Of a DNA stretch of 64,000 bases, positions 10,157 through 22,390 are shown one piece after another. The notes under the pieces were generated by a model. It was not told where the DNA came from and searched no databases. It saw only the letters and a list, made by a program, of their open reading frames with translations. The translations under genes and the position numbers were made by a program. Position 1 is the first letter of the stretch; each line of letters opens with the position of its first letter. Origin of the DNA: Psettodes erumei (Eukaryota > Chordata > Actinopteri > Pleuronectiformes > Psettodidae); contig JAFBJZ010000888.1 in NCBI GenBank assembly GCA_016785225.1, positions 5,150,501 through 5,214,500 of the forward strand. Reading direction: 5' to 3'.

Positions 10157-11123
10157 GAGTCACTTGACTGCCGAGGACCTTTCAAAATAAAAGCACTGTA
10201 TGAACCGAAGTGTGTGGTTGGTCGCTGGTGGTGAACTTGGTCGCAGACAGGGAGGCAGAGGATAATTGAATTAATGCAGTGTAAGCGATTTAGTTGGACA
10301 ACGTGTCCACAAATTTGCTGGATTAAAGCACCGACTCTGAATGAAAAAATCTGACAAATACCCACAAACAAAATGAAACAGTGCAGCGCTTGCAGTGGAG
10401 ACTTTCGTACAGGGGTAACAGTGAAGGGATCTGAGACAATAAGGCTTCCCACATTAATTGGTCAATTAGTTCAGGACCAAAGTGTACACACGGAAGAGCG
10501 ATTTTCAAACATCACATTTTTCTTCCACAGCGCACGGGGGGAACGAGACAAAAGGGACCAGTAAACACGGACAAACTCAAGTAACTTATCCCACCGCCCA
10601 TAACGACTTTGACATATAAATAAGACTAACTAAGGTCAAGATGCTCCTTTATTACCACAGTGGTGTGACACTTCCTCAGACTTGACCAGTGTTTGCTAAC
10701 TTGTTAAGCGACGTTTACCTTCCACAAACACTGCGAAAATATACAGTAGCTGTTTCTCAGTGACAGAAATTTAAATTTTAATAGTTATTTCAATGACTGA
10801 GCATGTGTTTTTGGTCTATCTTATGTTGACCAGGGAGATTAATGACGCAGCGTTTCACTAGCTAGCTAGCTAACGTAAGATAACCTAGCTAGTTAGCAAT
10901 AATCGCCAAAGACGAAAAAATTAAAGTAGATGAGATGTCATCATTTTATCCATTGTATCTCAATAGCTTTAATTGCTGACTTTTTGTCTTAATGCTGGGT
11001 TAAAGTGTACAGTTTGTTGAACCCAGTGATATGTGAAAATGATCAATTGTTTATGAGGCATAATGTATTATATTTAAAAAATAAGGTCAGTTTTGTTCGT
11101 GATGTCGTATTTTGTCTACACAG

Positions 11124-11202
11124 GTAAAGACAAACAAACAGTAGAAACTTTTGTACAGACTGAGCCCATCCTGACTGCTCCTGCTGGTGGACTTGGTGGC
11201 AT
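11124..11202 (+). other. possible 5' exon of the small plus-strand gene
   Basis: It has a good acceptor (TATTTTGTCTACACAG) and a donor GCAT/GTGAGA. One frame is open throughout and reads VETFVQTEPILTAPAGG, but it has no ATG and cannot be joined in frame to the exon at 11959, which has a stop upstream of its ATG. It may be an untranslated exon or a chance match. Confidence 0.25.
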
Positions 11203-11958
11203 GTGAGATCTATTCTTACTTAAGTGACAACTGAGAAATATTAGATATATTATTATAGAATATTAGATGATGATGATGATGGATGTGTTTGGAAAAACTC
11301 TAAACTTGCAGCTCTTTGACATTATGGATAGACAAAATTCTGACAGAAAGTGCAACATAGTGTGTTCCTGAAGGCATCTTCAGCACTCAAGACTTTTGAC
11401 CCAATGAGGACTCCACGTTGGACCCTTCATTCTGTCATTCACTTTTTTCCCTTTATGACTTTGAGGCAAAAGGCTACTTCATCAGAATCATATCTAGAAA
11501 CCAGCTGACCAAATCCAAACATGACTGTGGTAGCTGATCAACACGTTATGTAACTCTAGTGTTAAATAGTTTCATATTATTTGACTTTGTGTCTTGGGAA
11601 ATTTGCACTGGGAAAGTGAGCGATACTAACACTAACACTACTTTTCTGTTCATCATGGCTTTTGCCTGTAGACAGAGGCTGTGCTGGGCAGAACATTTAT
11701 GTGTGTACAGTATATTTGTGTAAAAATCTCCCTCTTAGCAAACATGTCCAATTCATATTTTAAATGCTATCATCTGAATCCTCAAATTTTAAGATAAAAC
11801 GGAAAACTATATTGAGCACATGTACTAAGCATAGTATTGCTAAATTTAAAGTATCACAAATATATCCTAAATGTTCGATATTACTTTAAAGGGCGTAGGA
11901 GTAAAAATCAAACAAACCTTGGACTTTGGCTGTGGAAGAAGCTGCAACGATCAACACC

Positions 11959-12007
11959 ATGACATCTGAAGAGAAACCTGAGTGCTGCATCTCAAAGACT
12001 CGTGAAC
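11959..12007 (+). CDS. small unknown gene, coding exon 1
   Basis: 49 nt from ATG to donor GTAAGC, ending phase 1. It encodes MTSEEKPECCISKTRE. The start is chosen because it is the only ATG in the frame that joins the next exon, and an in-frame TAA precedes it. Confidence 0.62.
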
Positions 12008-14922
12008 GTAAGCCCAACACTTCAGTGTATCAGCACAACAGAAATTTTGGGTGTTACATCAGTCTTGACTTAAAGCTAAAATGGTTTAAAAAAAAGTAAG
12101 TTAAGTCAAATGACTCTTTGCTCTATCATTTGACAAACAAATATATATTTTGTCTGTAGAGTTCAGTTTTGTTTAGTAGTGTCATCAGGTTGTACTTGTA
12201 GACAAACATCAACATTTGAACCAAGAGTTTGAGTCCATTATACTTTCCCATCTTGTAAAACTATTCTTACCACACCTTTTGCCATTTCCCGTTACTTGTC
12301 AAAGTCAGCTTTATTGTCAATTATGCTACACATACAGGACATACAGCACAATGGAAGTTACAGTCCTCTCGGACCAAGTAAAAGTATGGGCATAAAGTGG
12401 CTGATACAGAGGTGTACAGTCTGTAGGGGTGGGAGTGATGTCAGATGCCGAGGGGGAGGCAGGGGAGAGTTATAAATGCAGTGGGGGGGGGCTCCTGACA
12501 TCCTGGTGGATGAAGCTGTCCTTTAGCCTGCTGGTTCTGGCCCGGAGACTCGGCTGTTGCTTTCTCGATGGAAGCAGGCTGAAGAGGCAGTGGGATGGGC
12601 GGGTGGGGTCACCGGCGATCCGGAGGGCTTTGCAGGTGAGGTGGGTGTTGTAGATGTCCAGAATGTAGGGGAGAGGGGCACCGATGATCTTCTCAGCCCC
12701 TTCCTCTCAGAACTTCCCCAGTCAGCCATGCCTTCTAGTTGGCCCGAACAGTGAAGGTGAACGTGATGTCATCCATGCACTCCATTCTTGATGCGGGCAG
12801 TCACGGTCGCCGTGTATTCATGGAGGTCAGTGGCGTTGTAAGTAGCTGCCTCTCTGAAAATCCCGGAGAGCCTCAGAGGATGCCTCTGGCCACACACGTG
12901 CCTGCTCCCTTACTGGTTTGGTGACTTTTACCAGTGGTCTGTATACTGGCATCATCATAACAGTGGAGTGGTCTGAGGCATCGTGGTGGGGGACAAGGAC
13001 GGCTTTGTGGGTGCCTCTCGGTTTGATGCATAATAGTCAATCCAAACTTTCCAATATGAAGCAAAATACACATGGCTTCTTTACAACTTGAACTGTTTTC
13101 TGTTTATATTTTTAGATATGATTTTTAATAATTAAAAAAAAATGATTTGTCAGTGTTGTCTCAAGAGGTTTAAAATGTCTGCTGTTGTGCTGCAATAATT
13201 CAAACAAGGAATTGAAAAATGCCAAATGTCGTCTGGATGGTAAAGGTGGAGACAGGACTGTGGACTGTGTTATTTTTTATGTCAATATCACCACAGTGTT
13301 GTCAGAGGCCCAGCTGTTGATGATGGACATCGAGGAGTTACTAGACTCGTGTACATTAACAGGTCCAACTGACCAGCGAAGGCACAGAGCGGTACGTATA
13401 CTATAAGGGGAATGAATACTCAGAGAAAAACAAATGGAGTATGTGACTTGGATGCTGACCATATTAAGCTCATCGTAACTGTGCCACCTTCGGGAGCATA
13501 GTTGATCATGTGGTTCTGTGAGGTTTGTCTTCTTTTTGTCTTCCTTCTTTGTTCTTCTCCCCAACTGCTGTTCTCACATTATGGTTGTCAGAGAGGTGTA
13601 TTTGTTTGTTTTATTGCATCCTGTCTTTGAAGCACATAGTGAAGCAGATAGGACTATTACATTCACTCAGTACTCAATACTACAGTTGCATAGCAACACA
13701 GTTCATTTGCCCTCGCAGCTGCAAGACACTTGCTATGTATATGTAAACTGTTGCCATCAACATAAATTTTCGTTGACACGGAAGCTGCTCAGCTATTTTA
13801 CCATTTGATTATGGCTGTGCACTCTTAGCTTAGCTCCTTTGCATCTTTGGCACGGCCTTCCATCAAAGCGATCAAGGGACAAACAGCTTTAAGTATTAAT
13901 CTTCCTGACCTATTTCGTCAAGTACCCGAAAGGGCCAAAAAAATAAATAAAACTTCCCCCAACTTTTCTGTAGACTGAGAAAAATTGTTTTGTTTTGTTT
14001 TATTTTACAGAAATGCCTTCAGTGCCTACTGATCTGATTTAGGAGCAGTTATGTCAGACATTTGATTTACAGCTGCCTTGATAGCTCTGTCGATTTCACC
14101 CATGCCTATTGTCATATTTCTTTTGATTCTGGCTGTGTCCAAGTTAGACGACATTCCCAATGTCAGCACTACCTACAGAGGCCGTGACTTGCAATGTTGT
14201 ATCTCCAACTGGAAAAAGGGCCATTCATGAAAGGGCTTTGAACCTCTCACCAAATTTTGAGATGTAGACAGTTGTTCAGAGGTCTGGAAACAGCTGAAAC
14301 TAGCAAATTATTACTACAAGTTAAGATGGTAGTGAGAACTGTTTATAAAGTCTGTTTCTATCAGTAATCATGCAGGCACATACTGTATACAGCTAATAAT
14401 TTGGTCTTTTGCCACATATGCCAGTCAGTGCCCACATATGATGACATGTAGGTGAAATGCAGAGCGAGGTGTCACAGCAAGATGCTGACACATCTAGTAT
14501 TATAGCGAGTATTATAGCTAAGGAGGCACAGTCACAATGCATTGCTAGCTAACAGTTTACCAACCATACTGTCTGATGACAATGGTAGATAAGCAGAAAT
14601 TGAAGTTATTATTTGCCAGATTAAGTAATGTTCCCTGGCCGGTGGTTACAAAGGTGGGGGCATTGGCAGATATAGCTTAAATGTCATCCCCTGGATGTAC
14701 AGGTGACCTTATTTATTTATATTATTTTTAAAATATTATTTTTTTTGTATGGTTTGCATGTTCTTCTCGTGACAGGTTCAGCAGGACTGTGAGGCCAGCA
14801 TAGAGGAGGACGGAGAGACCTTGGTCATAGAGGGCTTCAGGTTTGAGACTGCGGCCTGCAGGGAGGAGCTGGGGCAGCTGAGGTCAAACGCTGGTGCAGG
14901 ATGCATGGTGATTTGTGACTGA
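11959..14922 (+). CDS. unidentified small three-exon gene, 96-residue protein
   Basis: Not recognised. Coding exons 11959-12007, 13297-13391 and 14776-14922 join with matching phases (1, then 0) through good splice sites: donor GTAAGC, acceptor TATCACCACAG, donor GTACGT, acceptor CGTGACAG. The protein starts MTSEEKPECCISKTRE, continues SEAQLLMMDIEELLDSC and ends AGAGCMVICD, with a TGA at 14920-14922. It is acidic, probably helical in the first half (LLSEAQLLMMDIEELL), has seven cysteines, no signal peptide and no membrane segment. The ATG context is ACACCATGA and an in-frame stop lies upstream in the same exon. By synteny with human it occupies the place of ZCWPW2, but the CW zinc finger and PWWP domain are absent, so orthology is not claimed. 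Confidence 0.68.
12300..13032 (-). mobile_element. internally deleted LINE copy with 3' tail
   Basis: On the minus strand the left part (13032 to about 12760) encodes PRGTHKAVLVPHHDASDHST and then VMMMPVYRPLVK, the end of a LINE endonuclease domain. After a deletion it resumes with LDIYNTHLTCKALRIAGDPT and later RARTSRLKDSFIHQ, the C-terminus of ORF2. The copy ends with a short UTR containing GACAATAAAGCTGACTTTGA. The reverse-transcriptase core is missing. It sits in the first coding intron of the small gene, opposite in orientation. Confidence 0.85.
13297..13391 (+). CDS. small unknown gene, coding exon 2
   Basis: 95 nt after a pyrimidine-rich acceptor, ending phase 0 at donor GTACGT. It encodes LLSEAQLLMMDIEELLDSC followed by a polar stretch GPTDQRRHRA. 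The leucine spacing suggests an amphipathic helix. Confidence 0.7.
14776..14922 (+). CDS. small unknown gene, last coding exon
   Basis: 147 nt from acceptor CGTGACAG to TGA. It encodes VQQDCEASIEEDGETLVIEG, then FRFETAACREELGQLRSN and a short Gly/Cys-containing tail. Local GC is higher than in the flanking intron, as expected for a real exon. Confidence 0.7.
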   Translation, partial: VQQDCEASIEEDGETLVIEGFRFETAACREELGQLRSNAGAGCMVICD

Positions 14923-15667
14923 TGGCAACCTCAGTGGTTACATCTCTGCTGACAGAGCCCCGACATACAATATGATTTGAGATGATGAGAGAAATGCTAA
15001 CAGTTGACATCTTCAGCTCCTTAGGTTTGACACCATGTTATGGAGGAAAAAGATAAATGTTGGAAAATGTTTGAGTAAATGTTAAATGTCATGAGACCTA
15101 ATGAGTTTGTAGTTCATTTTTGTTTCATTTTATCACTGAAAACCAAGTTTAACAGTTTGAAGTTGCTATATTTGATACAATGTTTGATTTTCTCATTTCA
15201 GAATATGACCATATAGTTAATGTGTTTCATTTGTGATGGTGCTATATTTCAGGAGGGAACATTATAAATCAGACTTATCTTGTTTAGATTAATGGTGTTG
15301 TCTGTGAATTATTTAGTTGTCCCACCCAGCATTATACATTTTGCAGTTGCGGCATATGAATAGACCAATAGCTCACTGACTTTTCATTGAGTTTTATTGC
15401 ACCGAGCCGTCGCCTTTAACTATGGTGTCGGTCGTATACACCTTCCATCTCCTTCTGTGTATAACAACAACACACTGCGTAGGTTAGATGAGGACACAGC
15501 TTTCTCTTTGATTACAGGGCTGTTAGACTATTCAGTGTCCTTCCCATTTGTACCCCACTGTAGATCATCCTGCTCCCTTGAAAGCACGTCCAGTGCTCTG
15601 ATTATAGTCAAGTTTCACCATGCTTTTTAGTGCAGCTGGCTTGAAGTAAAACGGTACAATAAATAAA
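14923..15667 (+). other. probable 3' UTR and poly(A) signals of the small gene
   Basis: No coding frame of interest. Overlapping AATAAA signals lie at 15658-15663 and 15662-15667, about 740 nt after the stop; another is at about 15920. Confidence 0.45.
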
Positions 15668-16266
15668 AATGACAGTGCTTTACTTGTATATGTGCGGGTC
15701 CATAAGAAATCTTCAAATCTTATAATTGAATAACCTTTAGTCAAGACCTTTAGAGTTCATAAATACATTTTACTGCATTGGAAGATGATTATGACACAAC
15801 CTCTTAGTCTTAAATATAGTGCTGTTTATCACGCCACTGTGTAAGTTTTTTTCCTGGTTGTTCAGATACATTGTTTCAGTGGTGAAACCTGTATTAAAAA
15901 TATTTAGAATGAATTTACAATAAATTTATAAACTTCAGGCACCTGTTTCATCATATGTGATGGTCATATTTTAAATACTGTGATACTGTTCTCTCAGCTG
16001 TCAAGGGGTGTTTTCGATAATTGTTCAAAGTTGTGTGTTTACTTGGATGCTCAGAGGGTGCTGTTTACATTTTTATACCATAACATGTAAATCTCGTGCT
16101 GTTGCCAGGGGAAATTAAGTTGCAGCTTGAGTCCATCATATATGCTGTCGGCTTACTGTGTCAAAGAAAGCCAAATATAGTATGAGTGGGAACAATATGC
16201 TTCAGTTATCTATTAACTTCCCCATGACTGTGCAACTGCAGCCTGCTGTACAGCATAGTCCTTTTT

Positions 16267-16326
16267 CAAACACCAGTTTGTTAACATGCATAGTCCATTA
16301 GTTTTGGCAAACACCAGTTTGTTAAC
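16267..16326. repeat. two exact 19-bp direct repeats, period 41
   Basis: CAAACACCAGTTTGTTAAC occurs at 16267-16285 and again at 16308-16326. Confidence 0.9.
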
Positions 16327-18510
16327 TGTAAAATAAATGCAGAAAAAGCAGGCATTAGTTATCTGGCATTGAATTAAATGTATAAATGTGGAAAGTACCG
16401 TAGGCTGTTTAGTTCTGAACTGAACAAACGAGCTCCGCCAGTAGATGAACAAGTGTCAGAGCATCAGTGTAACCAATTAACACACTCCCTATTAGAATGT
16501 CCAATGAACGATTAAACCCAGAAGTTTACCAAACCTTACCGTACTAAACAGACTGACATAATGTATGCAAATAAGGTCATTATTATGCATGTGCTAGTTC
16601 AGTGCCTAAATTAAGTGCTTGTTCGGAGCACTTGGCATGTGTTTGCAAGCGTGAGCTCTATGACAACATCTTACAGAAATAATGGTCACTTGAAAAATCT
16701 AATTAGTTTTGCATTTGGCTCTAAGCTATAGTAGTCACTGGCAGACAAAGATGGCTTGGATTAAATTTTGTAACCATCCAAAGCGACAGGAAAGAAATCC
16801 CCTTACATTTATAGGAATCAACGAAAGCATTTAATAATAAATTGTTTGAATTTATAATGTGCAGACACACATCTGCACTGCACACACAAACGCATGCATC
16901 TCCTAATAAGGCCATGTGGTGGAAAAAGTAGTGGAAAAGCATTCAGCTGTTGCTGAATTAGTAATGACAGAAGTTGCAGATGGACTGTGATGATTGTCAT
17001 GTTTTTGTCCTTAAGTGGTACATGAATTATTTATGTTGCAGCCCATGTAATTAGATGTTGATGGGAGAAGACTGGACCAGGGAAACTTGAGCCCTCGCTG
17101 TTCTTTGGAAATGATCAATCAGTCATTTGGTCCTTAATCATTTTTGACAGTTCTAGGACTTTGAACCCTTCAAACGGAGGCAGCTGCAGTGGTCACCTCT
17201 TCACACCAGTTTACATGAGATTGACACTACTGTACTTGGAGGTATTTTCTGCATTATGATTGCAGTTTTGGTTGCTTTTGGTGATAATCTCATGCCTTGT
17301 GTTTATATAAACATCTGTTGCAATTAAATCTGGCCTGTTGGAGCTGAGAAACTTCAAGCAACAGCAGATGCATGCTGTGAAAACATTCTACCAGAAGAGG
17401 ATGCTGTTTCTTTTTTATTTCATTTAGTCTTTGCACTTGGTGCTTTTTGCATGAGGCACTCAAGTGATTATTATAGATGACAGTGAGACATTCAAAGGCA
17501 CATGAAACTCATTCAAGAGAAGTAGTGTGGCTGAAGGTTGGACTCTCACCCAGTTGTCTTTTATAGCCTTGTAAAACCATGAGTTAGAACGTTATGAAAT
17601 AAGTGGAGGGTGCGGACATGCAGAATATACTCACCTTTGTCTCTTGGCAAAGTAGAACATATTCACCTATTATTAATCACCAGTGAGACATGTATGGATG
17701 GGGGGGGTCACTGTATACCCTCGGTGATCCCTTTCTCTGCAATATAACACCCCATCAACTACCACTGCACTACTGCAGTTAAAGTTAAGATCAATGATGC
17801 CAGGGGTATGGCCATATATCACGCTGCTGTCTCAGAGTTGTTTCACACTGCTGAACTAAACTGCACCAACACAAATTACACTACAGTCAACGTGACCTCC
17901 GTATTTCTCTCGCTGTGTTTTAACAACACAGGGGATGTTTGACAGCCTTGGATTGCACATGACGAAGACTCATCACCTATCAGCAGCGTGTTAAGCTGCT
18001 GAGGGAGGAATGGTTTTGGTGGAGATCATAGTGAGGCCTTCGTACCGTGCTTTGTGCAAGATGCTTAGCCCCAGAGCACCGTTCAGTTCACGAGCGTTCT
18101 CGGCAAGCCACGGGGTGTTTTTGTGTTGGGCTTCAGAACCGCTGTGAAGTAAAGAGCACTCGCCAGCGTACTGATTCATTATATACCCTGAAACTGCTAT
18201 ATAATCAGGAACAGGCCTTCTTTATATGGCACAGAGGTCAGTCGTATCCAAGGACCCTGTATGTGTTTCCGTACAGCAGAGGGCATTCCTGTGGACTGAA
18301 CTAGCAGCGCTGCAGCAGGGCATCCAAGGCCCTTCTGCTGGAGATGTCTGAGCCAATTAGAGAGCAGTAGTGTCTGCTGTGAAAGAAGAACAATGGCTGG
18401 TTCACTGTGCGTGTGTAAATAGTTGTTGTGGTTCCATCTGTTGTTATGCATGTGCGTGTGTTTCTGTAGCTACAGTATATGAACATGTGGCATATGTGTG
18501 TGTTGCATAG

Positions 18511-18955
18511 TAGGGGTGTCTGATTTCAGTTCTAAATCAAAAAACAGACTTTAACCATTTGACTGAAAATAGTAGTAGTAGATTGTAGCATCAGAAATGC
18601 AACTGGTGGAAGATGCTGGATCTAAACATTTTGTATTTAAAGTTTGTTCCCACTTGACTGGTGAAACAAGTTTTTGTTACATTTTAAATATAATATTAGA
18701 ATTTTTACCATATGGCCTTAGTATGGTACGTTACAAACAGAAATGGTGGTTATTTCAGACTTGATTAAATTAGAAATTAGGAATTTGACAATATAAATAA
18801 CAGTTGTCAATGATTTGTTGATCTTTACACATCAAGCCTCGATAGTCTAACAATGGCAGTTCTGAAAAAAAGTTTAAATCAAAAATCAAAAAGAATTGTG
18901 ACCTTAAAACTGAAAGTCAGTTTGAATCGTGGATTTGGAGAATTGTGACAAGCCT
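18511..18955. mobile_element. possible decayed hAT-like non-autonomous element
   Basis: It begins with TAGGGGTGTCTGATTTCAG and ends in a stretch rich in AATCAAAAATCAAAAAG and GAATTGTGACCTTA, wording typical of a dispersed teleost element. Boundaries and target-site duplication are not clear. Confidence 0.3.
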
Positions 18956-19984
18956 TTTGAACAGTAAAAAGAGAGAGAGGAGTATTGTATCGCAGCAACA
19001 GGGGAAGGGAACAAGAAAGACAGACAGCATATGGCTTTTTCTGCTGTGATCCACTCAAGCCCCACACATACAAACACAAAGCAAATCACCAGAGAGGCAA
19101 ATATAAATTAGGAAGACTTCCTGCATTTATTTGCTGAGGCACATACAGTACTTGTAATTAAAAAGTCAGGGCTGTACAGTGACAGCTGGGCTCATTCGCA
19201 GTTATTTTGTGTCCTAGCTCCAACTTCTGTGAAACTTTTTGACAGGAAGTGCTGTGGTGATTTCACAGTGGGCCACAACACTCCATCTCTCCGAAGGACC
19301 TGGAGGTCATTAACCCCTACCTGCTGCTCTCTCGAGGTGTGTGGAGTTTGATGGCTCTTCTAGCTACGGACTGAGAAGAGAGAGGTATGAGGAGGTGCGT
19401 TCAGCAGAGCTACCCCTGGTTTGGCCAGCCGGCTCCACCATATGGCCCCATTCATCATGTATTTCGCTGTTCATTAAGACTGCCCTTGCTGGCTGCAGAA
19501 GCAGCGTCGAAGGCCTCAAGCTCACGTCACAAACACGGTGGACAACCGACTGCAGTGTAACATTAGGTAGGTGTGAATGCTGCAAAATTATATGTGGTCC
19601 AACCACTAAGCTAAGCTTATTTTACTTTATAGGAGACATCATTTAGCATCAAAGGAAATTACTATTAAAATGCTGTTCAAATTCAATTGCTGTTTGTGTA
19701 AATCAAATATTATATTTTGTGCCCAAATATGTCAGTTTTTAATGCTGATCAATTGTCCATGGACAGTCTCACACAGTGAGCCGCTCTCCCACACTGTGTG
19801 TTGTATTATTATCACTGAGCAGGCATAACAGCAGCTTATCTGTTTTAACTGACCCGCTGCTTGTCTGCCTACATTTGCAATATTAGGGGAAAGGGAAACG
19901 TTCTATCTTCATTTTTCAACGAGGTGCAACTACTAAGAGCTGTATGGGAAGATATTTCTGTGTATTATAGACTTACCGTTTCAT

Positions 19985-20235
19985 CCCATTCCAGCTATTT
20001 GGTAATCAAATGATTTAATCATGTTTAAGCAAAAATGCCAAACCTTTGCTTGTTCCAGCATCATTTTCACTTGAACTGTTGAGTGGACAAAACAAGAAAT
20101 AACTCACTCTAATAAATCACTTTGAGCTAGTTGACTATTTTTAGTTATTATTGTAAAGACAAAATGATGAATTTCTTGATCCAGCAAATAATCTACAGAT
20201 TGATAAATGTAAGTTGCAGTTATATATGTCTGTGG
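19985..20235. mobile_element. possible decayed interspersed element
   Basis: The stretch from GCTATTTGGTAATCAAATGA to the segment AAATGTAAGTTGCAGT resembles a common teleost element built of ATTGATTAATC-type words. It is strongly diverged and no terminal repeats are certain. Confidence 0.3.
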
Positions 20236-22359
20236 CAGATTCTTCATCATATACTGAAAGTCAGGAATCTGAAAATGTGGTAGACATGATGACAATGAAT
20301 CACCAATGATTATTGAACAACATGGCATGACAGACATGTTTTGGTCTGTGGAGTAAATGCTCCTACTTATAGCGTATGACACACATCAAACACTTTTCTG
20401 CTTCAAAACATAACATTCCCTGTTACATTAAAGAGAAATTAACATTTTAGACATGATGTATTAATCAAGTTCAAATAGTGCACTGATTAACATATATCTA
20501 TCTTGTTCCCTGAGCTCTGAACTGCGGCTGAGCGGGGGATTTTTTGTCTTTTTGGTTTGATCTGCACTCAATGCTGCGTATCACACTGTACTTACACCGT
20601 GCACACATCATCTTTGGCTTGCTGTTGGTTATGTTAATTTAGTTAGAGAAGGAATATTGGGCTGACACATGAGATCCCAAAGTCTTCACCACCTCAAACA
20701 GAGGACAGAAAATACTACCCAACAACACAATAGATTAGCTGCAATTTTCCTTGGTTGATGATGTGTGGTATGGAGTGTAGTGGCACTGCTATGATCAGTG
20801 CAAAGTCACTTCTTTCTGTCTCTCTTGCTTTGTTCATTTGTTTGTTAGTTTTCAAACTGTTTTTTCAGTTTGACAGCAGTATTGCCTGAATGCCGAGACT
20901 GATGGGCTCATAGGACCTCTGTTTTTTTACCCTTGGATGTAGGTAACCTATAAAAAATTGGTTCTAAGAAACATTGATGTCCGGAGCTTAATGTCTCTTA
21001 ATGAATGTTTGCCCGACAACACAGACGAGGACCTCACCTCAGTGTTTACCCGAGCATCAACAGCAGTTTTAAACCATCCACTCCATTCATTAGGGGCTAC
21101 ATATGATTATTTTTTTCAAGATAAAGTTGTTGGCATTGTTTTCACCATTACTGAATTGTAAACAGATAGATGCAGACAGGAAACAAGAGTTGAGAGAGTG
21201 GCATAAGAACGAACCCTGGCTGGACTGGGAACAGAGACTTTGGGGTTTGCACCTGTCACATTATACCCACCCAGGAGTGCCTGTGACATTTTATGGGTGC
21301 AGTGATTATCATGAGCAGTGCAGGAAGTGAAAACACTTCCTGCTGGTGAAGAGTCGAAGAGCACTGAGACCCTCTGAAGATCTGGGTGTGATCTGAAGTG
21401 GGATTTGTAACAAGCTCAATGGATAGCCCCATTGAACAGCTGGTTTGAATGAAAACTGAAGGTGGAGGGGCGGAAGTGGGTTACTTCAAAAAAGCACACA
21501 CACATACACACAAAAGGCAGATGAAAGCAGTGAAGTTGGAAACAGATTTAAAGAATGACGACAAACTAATTGGCTAATTGAAGTGAAATGGTCAGTGAGG
21601 TAATTGAAGTTGGAAGCGATAAACAAGAAAAAATCTCAATAACAGAAAGAAGTTGTGTCTGAAATCACTCCCTGCTTATGATGTGCTGTTCTATCTGTTT
21701 CTGAGTTTGAATTTTGTAGATTATATAGTCCCCTTAAAAAAACTCAACCAAGTTAAACTTTTTTTCTGCTCCTAATCCTAAAATTTCACATTTTATAAAT
21801 GCAAATACATTTCTGTTACTCTGCACTTGTCTGTCGTAACACAGTATGACAATAATTTGTAAGTGTATGCGTGTCTGTTGCGTAGAAAACACTAAATAAA
21901 TGCTCAAGGGAATGATTTGTGACGCAGCTGGGATACACAACAGGGATAATCTTTTTGATTGAGCATTGTGTTAGATTTATATAAGAGATGTGTGATTCTA
22001 AAATGGGCTATACAAAGCTTTGGATGTAGCTCGCCGGGGCCGGTCACTCAGTGGCCTTGGTGGATGTGGTTATGGTGATTGGTCTTATACCAGTGGGGCT
22101 CTGGGACTGTGAGGCCGGCCGTTGTTTCAGCACGTCCCTGTTAAGCATGAAAACATCAAAAAGCGAGCGGGACTTAACTGCCCTCAGAAGATCCCAGACT
22201 GTTGTTACGCCTGTCATTTTTATCTCAGGAAGGAGTCTTTGCATTTCTCTCCCGCTCTGTGTTACATTCTTGATTTTTCTCTCACCGCCCGTCCATCTTC
22301 CTCTGTCTCTTCTTGACGGTTTGACAGTGTGACAGCGGTGGAGAGATGTCTTAAGTCTT

Positions 22360-22390
22360 GTGTGTGTGCGTGTGTGTGTGTGTGTGTGTG
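22360..22390. repeat. (GT)n microsatellite
   Basis: About 15 GT units with one CG interruption, followed by a G run. Confidence 0.95.

Noticed and set aside
10373..10564. Plus-strand ORF starting MKQCSACSGDFRTGV as a first exon of the small gene
   Set aside because: A possible donor (GTAACA) exists, but its phase does not fit the exon-like segment at 11124-11202 or the exon at 11959.
17991..18179. 62-codon minus-strand ORF with protein-like composition (ENARELNGALGLSILHKARY)
   Set aside because: No matching domain known to me, no splice partners and no neighbouring exon; kept only as a remark.
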